Source: Echinicola salinicaeni
Lineage (GTDB): Bacteria > Bacteroidota > Bacteroidia > Cytophagales > Cyclobacteriaceae
Length of the DNA: 64,000 nt
Assembly (NCBI RefSeq): GCF_014280965.1
Contig: NZ_JACODZ010000005.1
Span: 310,001 to 374,000, forward strand
Direction of reading: 5' to 3'
Every line of letters starts with the position of its first letter. Position 1 is the first letter of the stretch. The translations under genes and the position numbers were made by a program. Of this stretch, positions 61,361 through 64,000 are shown piece after piece. Under the pieces are notes generated by a model. That model saw only the letters and a list, made by a program, of their open reading frames with translations, did no database searches and had not been told where the DNA came from.

Positions 61361-62998
61361 TCAATTCTCTTTGTCAAGTACTTTTGCATAATTGATGCCA
61401 GCCTTGTCCCAATATTTAGTTTGAATTACTGCTAAAGCCTGCTTAAAACTATCAAAATCCTTATTATCCAGTTCAGTCCAGCCCACTTCTGCAAATGCTG
61501 CGATTCTAGGGAAAGTCTGGTATTCTACTTTTTCATTATTTGGAGCCCATTCTGTCCACATTTGACACCCAGTTCCATATACATTTTGGTGGTATTTGGC
61601 ATCCAATCCCTCTGGAATAGGGTCAAAACTATAGGCTTTTTCCAAGCTGATGCTCTTATAACTATAATCCAAATAAGTATTGCTATGCAGGGAATTCACA
61701 ATGCCATAACCTTTCTCAGCTGCTTCAGTGGCCAGTTCAAGATTGCCTTTCCAAAAGTGTACTACCACATTTTTTGCCAGCTCGGTTTCGGCTTCTTGAT
61801 CGTCCTTCTTCTCACTGAAATCTGTATGGATATTTGTTCCCATGATCTCATTCCAACCCATCATTCTTCTGCCGTTATCTTCAATGAATTTTGAAATGTC
61901 ATTGGTAAAACTAATCTGTAAATCTGCAGGGGTATTAATACCATGCTCTTGCATATACTTTTGTACGTGGGCGGATTCCTCCCAAACTTTGTACCCTACT
62001 TCATCACCCCCAATATGGATAACCTCTGAAGGAAACAACTCAAAAATTTCCTTCAGAACATCCTTGGAAAATTGTACGAACTCCGGTTTGGTCACATCAT
62101 AATTATCATAATGTCTTCCAAATTTAACAGGCACATCAATATCCTTACCTGCTGTACCCAGCCAAGTATAAGCTGCAATAGCAGCACTTGAGTGACCTGG
62201 CATTTCAAACTCAGGAACTATGGTGATATTCCTGGCTGCTGCATAGGCAACAATATCCTTGATTTGCTCTTGCGTGTAAAAACCTTCATGTGGTTCTCCA
62301 GCAGTTTCGCCGCTTCCCCACGTTCCTATTTCAGAATCTGACCGCTTGGATCCTACTTCTGTCAATAAGGGATATTTTTTAATTTCAATTCTCCATCCTG
62401 CATCATCAGTTAAATGCCAGTGAAACCGGTTCATTTTCAGCAAGGCCATTTGATCCAAAATCTTCTTCACAAACACTTCTCCTTGAAAATATCTTGACTC
62501 ATCCAACATATATGCACGCCATCCAAAGCGTGGTTCATCTTCTATTTTCACACTCGGTACCAACCAAGTGTATGTCTGGTCTCCCTCAGAAGATTCTTTG
62601 ACAATAATCTGTCTAAGACTCTGAACCCCATAAAACCAGCCCGCTCTGTCCAAAGCTTCAATATTTATTTGCCCTGGATTTACAATTAGCTTATAGGCTT
62701 CTGAGTCTAAATCCTCATTTTTTAAAAAATTCAATTGAGCACTTCCTCCTTCTTTAATTTCAACTTGAATTTCACCTTTAAGGTAATCAGCTAATAATTC
62801 GGCGACTTCCTTTTGTTCCTCTCCATTAACAGAAACAGTCAGTTTACCATTAAGCACCATTGATGCTTCTCCAAGCTCAACACTGTTTGGTTGGGGCACT
62901 ACCAAAAATTCTTCAGATGAAAAAGTCCTTCCCTTTTCCGTACAGCTTATTATTATCAGAGAAAAAAATAATAAGGAAAACAATACTTTAATTTTCAT
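61361..62998 (-). CDS. GH20 beta-N-acetylhexosaminidase lipoprotein
   Basis: 545 aa. Lipoprotein signal ends at LIIISC (Cys19). The N-terminal GH20b domain covers about 30-145, then the catalytic barrel: MNRFHWHLTDDAGWRIEIK near 195, VPEFEMPGHSSAAIAAY near 260 and EVIHIGGDEVGYKVWEES near 325 with the catalytic Asp-Glu pair. Further YGTGCQMWTEWAPN is a substrate-site Trp segment. It releases terminal N-acetyl-hexosamines, probably in chitin or glycan use. Terminator follows. Confidence 0.95.
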   Translation of the reverse strand: MKIKVLFSLLFFSLIIISCTEKGRTFSSEEFLVVPQPNSVELGEASMVLNGKLTVSVNGEEQKEVAELLADYLKGEIQVEIKEGGSAQLNFLKNEDLDSEAYKLIVNPGQINIEALDRAGWFYGVQSLRQIIVKESSEGDQTYTWLVPSVKIEDEPRFGWRAYMLDESRYFQGEVFVKKILDQMALLKMNRFHWHLTDDAGWRIEIKKYPLLTEVGSKRSDSEIGTWGSGETAGEPHEGFYTQEQIKDIVAYAAARNITIVPEFEMPGHSSAAIAAYTWLGTAGKDIDVPVKFGRHYDNYDVTKPEFVQFSKDVLKEIFELFPSEVIHIGGDEVGYKVWEESAHVQKYMQEHGINTPADLQISFTNDISKFIEDNGRRMMGWNEIMGTNIHTDFSEKKDDQEAETELAKNVVVHFWKGNLELATEAAEKGYGIVNSLHSNTYLDYSYKSISLEKAYSFDPIPEGLDAKYHQNVYGTGCQMWTEWAPNNEKVEYQTFPRIAAFAEVGWTELDNKDFDSFKQALAVIQTKYWDKAGINYAKVLDKEN

Positions 62999-63207
62999 AC
63001 TTTATTTTAGTCTAAGGTTATCAAAGACTAAAATAAAACAAAATGAAATAAAAAACAATTAATTTATTTCGTTTCAAAAGTTCTTTTGTTTTTAATTATT
63101 ACGATTAGTCATACTAAACCAAACAAAAGCCATTATGAAGTTAATAAGCTTCTTAATGACTTTCTTTCCATTCTTTAATTAGCTTATCAAATTCCTTGTC
63201 CAACCAT

Positions 63208-63816
63208 TTAATTTACGGCCGAAAGCGGAGGTAAGGGAGGCGGAACTTGATTACTAATAGGCTTAATGCTTTTTAGGTACGCAAAAATAGCTTCAACTTC
63301 TTCATCAGTATAATATTTGAACATTTCCCAAGGCATCGGTGGCAATATCATTCTAGATCCATCTAATCCTTTGTATTTCCCTTCTCTAAAGACCTTAAAA
63401 AGTTGTTCTACTTTCCAAGTACCAATACCCGTTTCATCTGGAGTAAGGTTAGCAGCATAAGAAACGCCCCAAGGGCCTATCCATTCGGTCAAATCACCTG
63501 TAACGGCAAGTCCTTTGGCTTCCATTTCTGCTCGATCGACTTTTATTTTAGGCATTTCCGCTGGATGGCCTGAAAGCCAAAGTGCTGAGTCTAACACAGG
63601 ACCATGTACGGTCATCTTTTTTGGAGTATGACAATCATTACATCCTCCTACCAGCACTAGGTGTTCACCAAATTTTATCTGGCTCTCAAATCCATGGTAC
63701 AATGGTACCTCTCCCATAAGGACATCATTTGCAATACTGCCGGAATTCTTTTCACTACACTGGAAAAGAAGAATGATAATCAGCGCCGACAAAAGGGGAT
63801 TAAAATACTTTTTCAT
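63208..63816 (-). CDS. c-type cytochrome lipoprotein
   Basis: 202 aa from the Met at 63816, preferred because it gives MKKYFNPLLSALIIILLFQC as the lipoprotein signal; an earlier start at 63846 is possible. The single haem motif is CNDCH (GGCNDCHTPKKM). The C-terminal end contains ILPPMPWEMFKYYTDEEVEAIFAYLKSI, which is the usual Met-ligand and last helix of this cytochrome c group. Membrane-bound electron carrier; partner unknown. No neighbouring respiratory genes in the window. Confidence 0.9.
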   Translation of the reverse strand: MKKYFNPLLSALIIILLFQCSEKNSGSIANDVLMGEVPLYHGFESQIKFGEHLVLVGGCNDCHTPKKMTVHGPVLDSALWLSGHPAEMPKIKVDRAEMEAKGLAVTGDLTEWIGPWGVSYAANLTPDETGIGTWKVEQLFKVFREGKYKGLDGSRMILPPMPWEMFKYYTDEEVEAIFAYLKSIKPISNQVPPPLPPLSAVN

Positions 63817-64000
63817 GATATTTTGGGCATAATAGTTATAAAACACAATTAAAAGTCACCCTTAGATGGCCTTTCCGGCCTTTTCTTCTATAAAAATCCA
63901 CAAAATGTCATCTCCCACCGGAAAAAACACCTATAAGTAGCTCACTATAAGTTAATTGAATTAAACAACAATTAAAATAGAAATAGCATAATTATTTTTC

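Noticed and set aside
63865-63885. GGCC stem with T-run near the right end
   Set aside because: The stem is only four pairs, and no plus-strand gene ends just before it.

Overview
The window is chromosomal DNA of a low-GC Bacteroidota, most likely order Cytophagales and close to Cyclobacteriaceae. The supporting signs are a fused CcoN-CcoO oxidase subunit, a type IX secretion C-terminal sorting domain, DUF4221 and DUF5777 families, an arginine operon with a transcarbamylase of the Bacteroides N-succinylornithine type, weak ribosome binding sites, and promoters resembling TTTG-N19/20-TAnnTTTG. I see no rRNA, tRNA, insertion sequence, prophage or CRISPR array.

From 1 to 31.5 kb the window is dominated by respiration and the cell envelope. 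It starts with a LacI-type regulator and a paired operator. A minus-strand run follows: a haem-like lipoprotein, a YceI protein and a DUF5777 barrel, then a CHRD lipoprotein and an ECF sigma factor with its partner. Next is a complete cbb3 oxidase operon (ccoI, S, NO, Q, P, G, H and a SafE-like gene). An Fnr-type regulator gene follows, in a group with two more YceI genes and a porin. Beyond it are an M48 protease, a secreted protein with six CHRD repeats, an NYN-LOTUS protein, a GluQ-like synthetase and an S10 peptidase. A second redox-lipoprotein/YceI/DUF5777 module at 29.5-31.5 kb carries a Rieske lipoprotein at its head. Three matches to an Fnr-like box lie near the Fnr-type gene.

From 31.7 to 49 kb the content is mixed: smc, a DUF4221 lipoprotein, an S41 peptidase, a B12-binding radical SAM protein, a secreted serpin, a FrnE-like protein, a T9SS-exported protein and an HTH-Fic protein. 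This stretch has gene debris and a family of short intergenic palindromes with the core GGATTTWAAATCC, which recurs at 60.2 kb.

From 49.3 to 58.6 kb lies an arginine operon: two candidate leader ORFs, a GNAT acyltransferase, then argG, argC, argD, argF', argB, argE, a four-helix-bundle (S23-type) gene and argH. The leader ORFs are rich in arginine codons; the second ends in an ATGA overlap with the first enzyme gene and contains a long hairpin. From 58.7 kb to the end are a MerR regulator, dprA, an HMG-CoA-lyase-like enzyme, a GH20 hexosaminidase and a cytochrome c lipoprotein.

The best candidates for something undescribed are the duplicated redox-lipoprotein/YceI/DUF5777 module and the tandem arginine leader ORFs. 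All functional calls come from reading motifs by eye; no database search was run.
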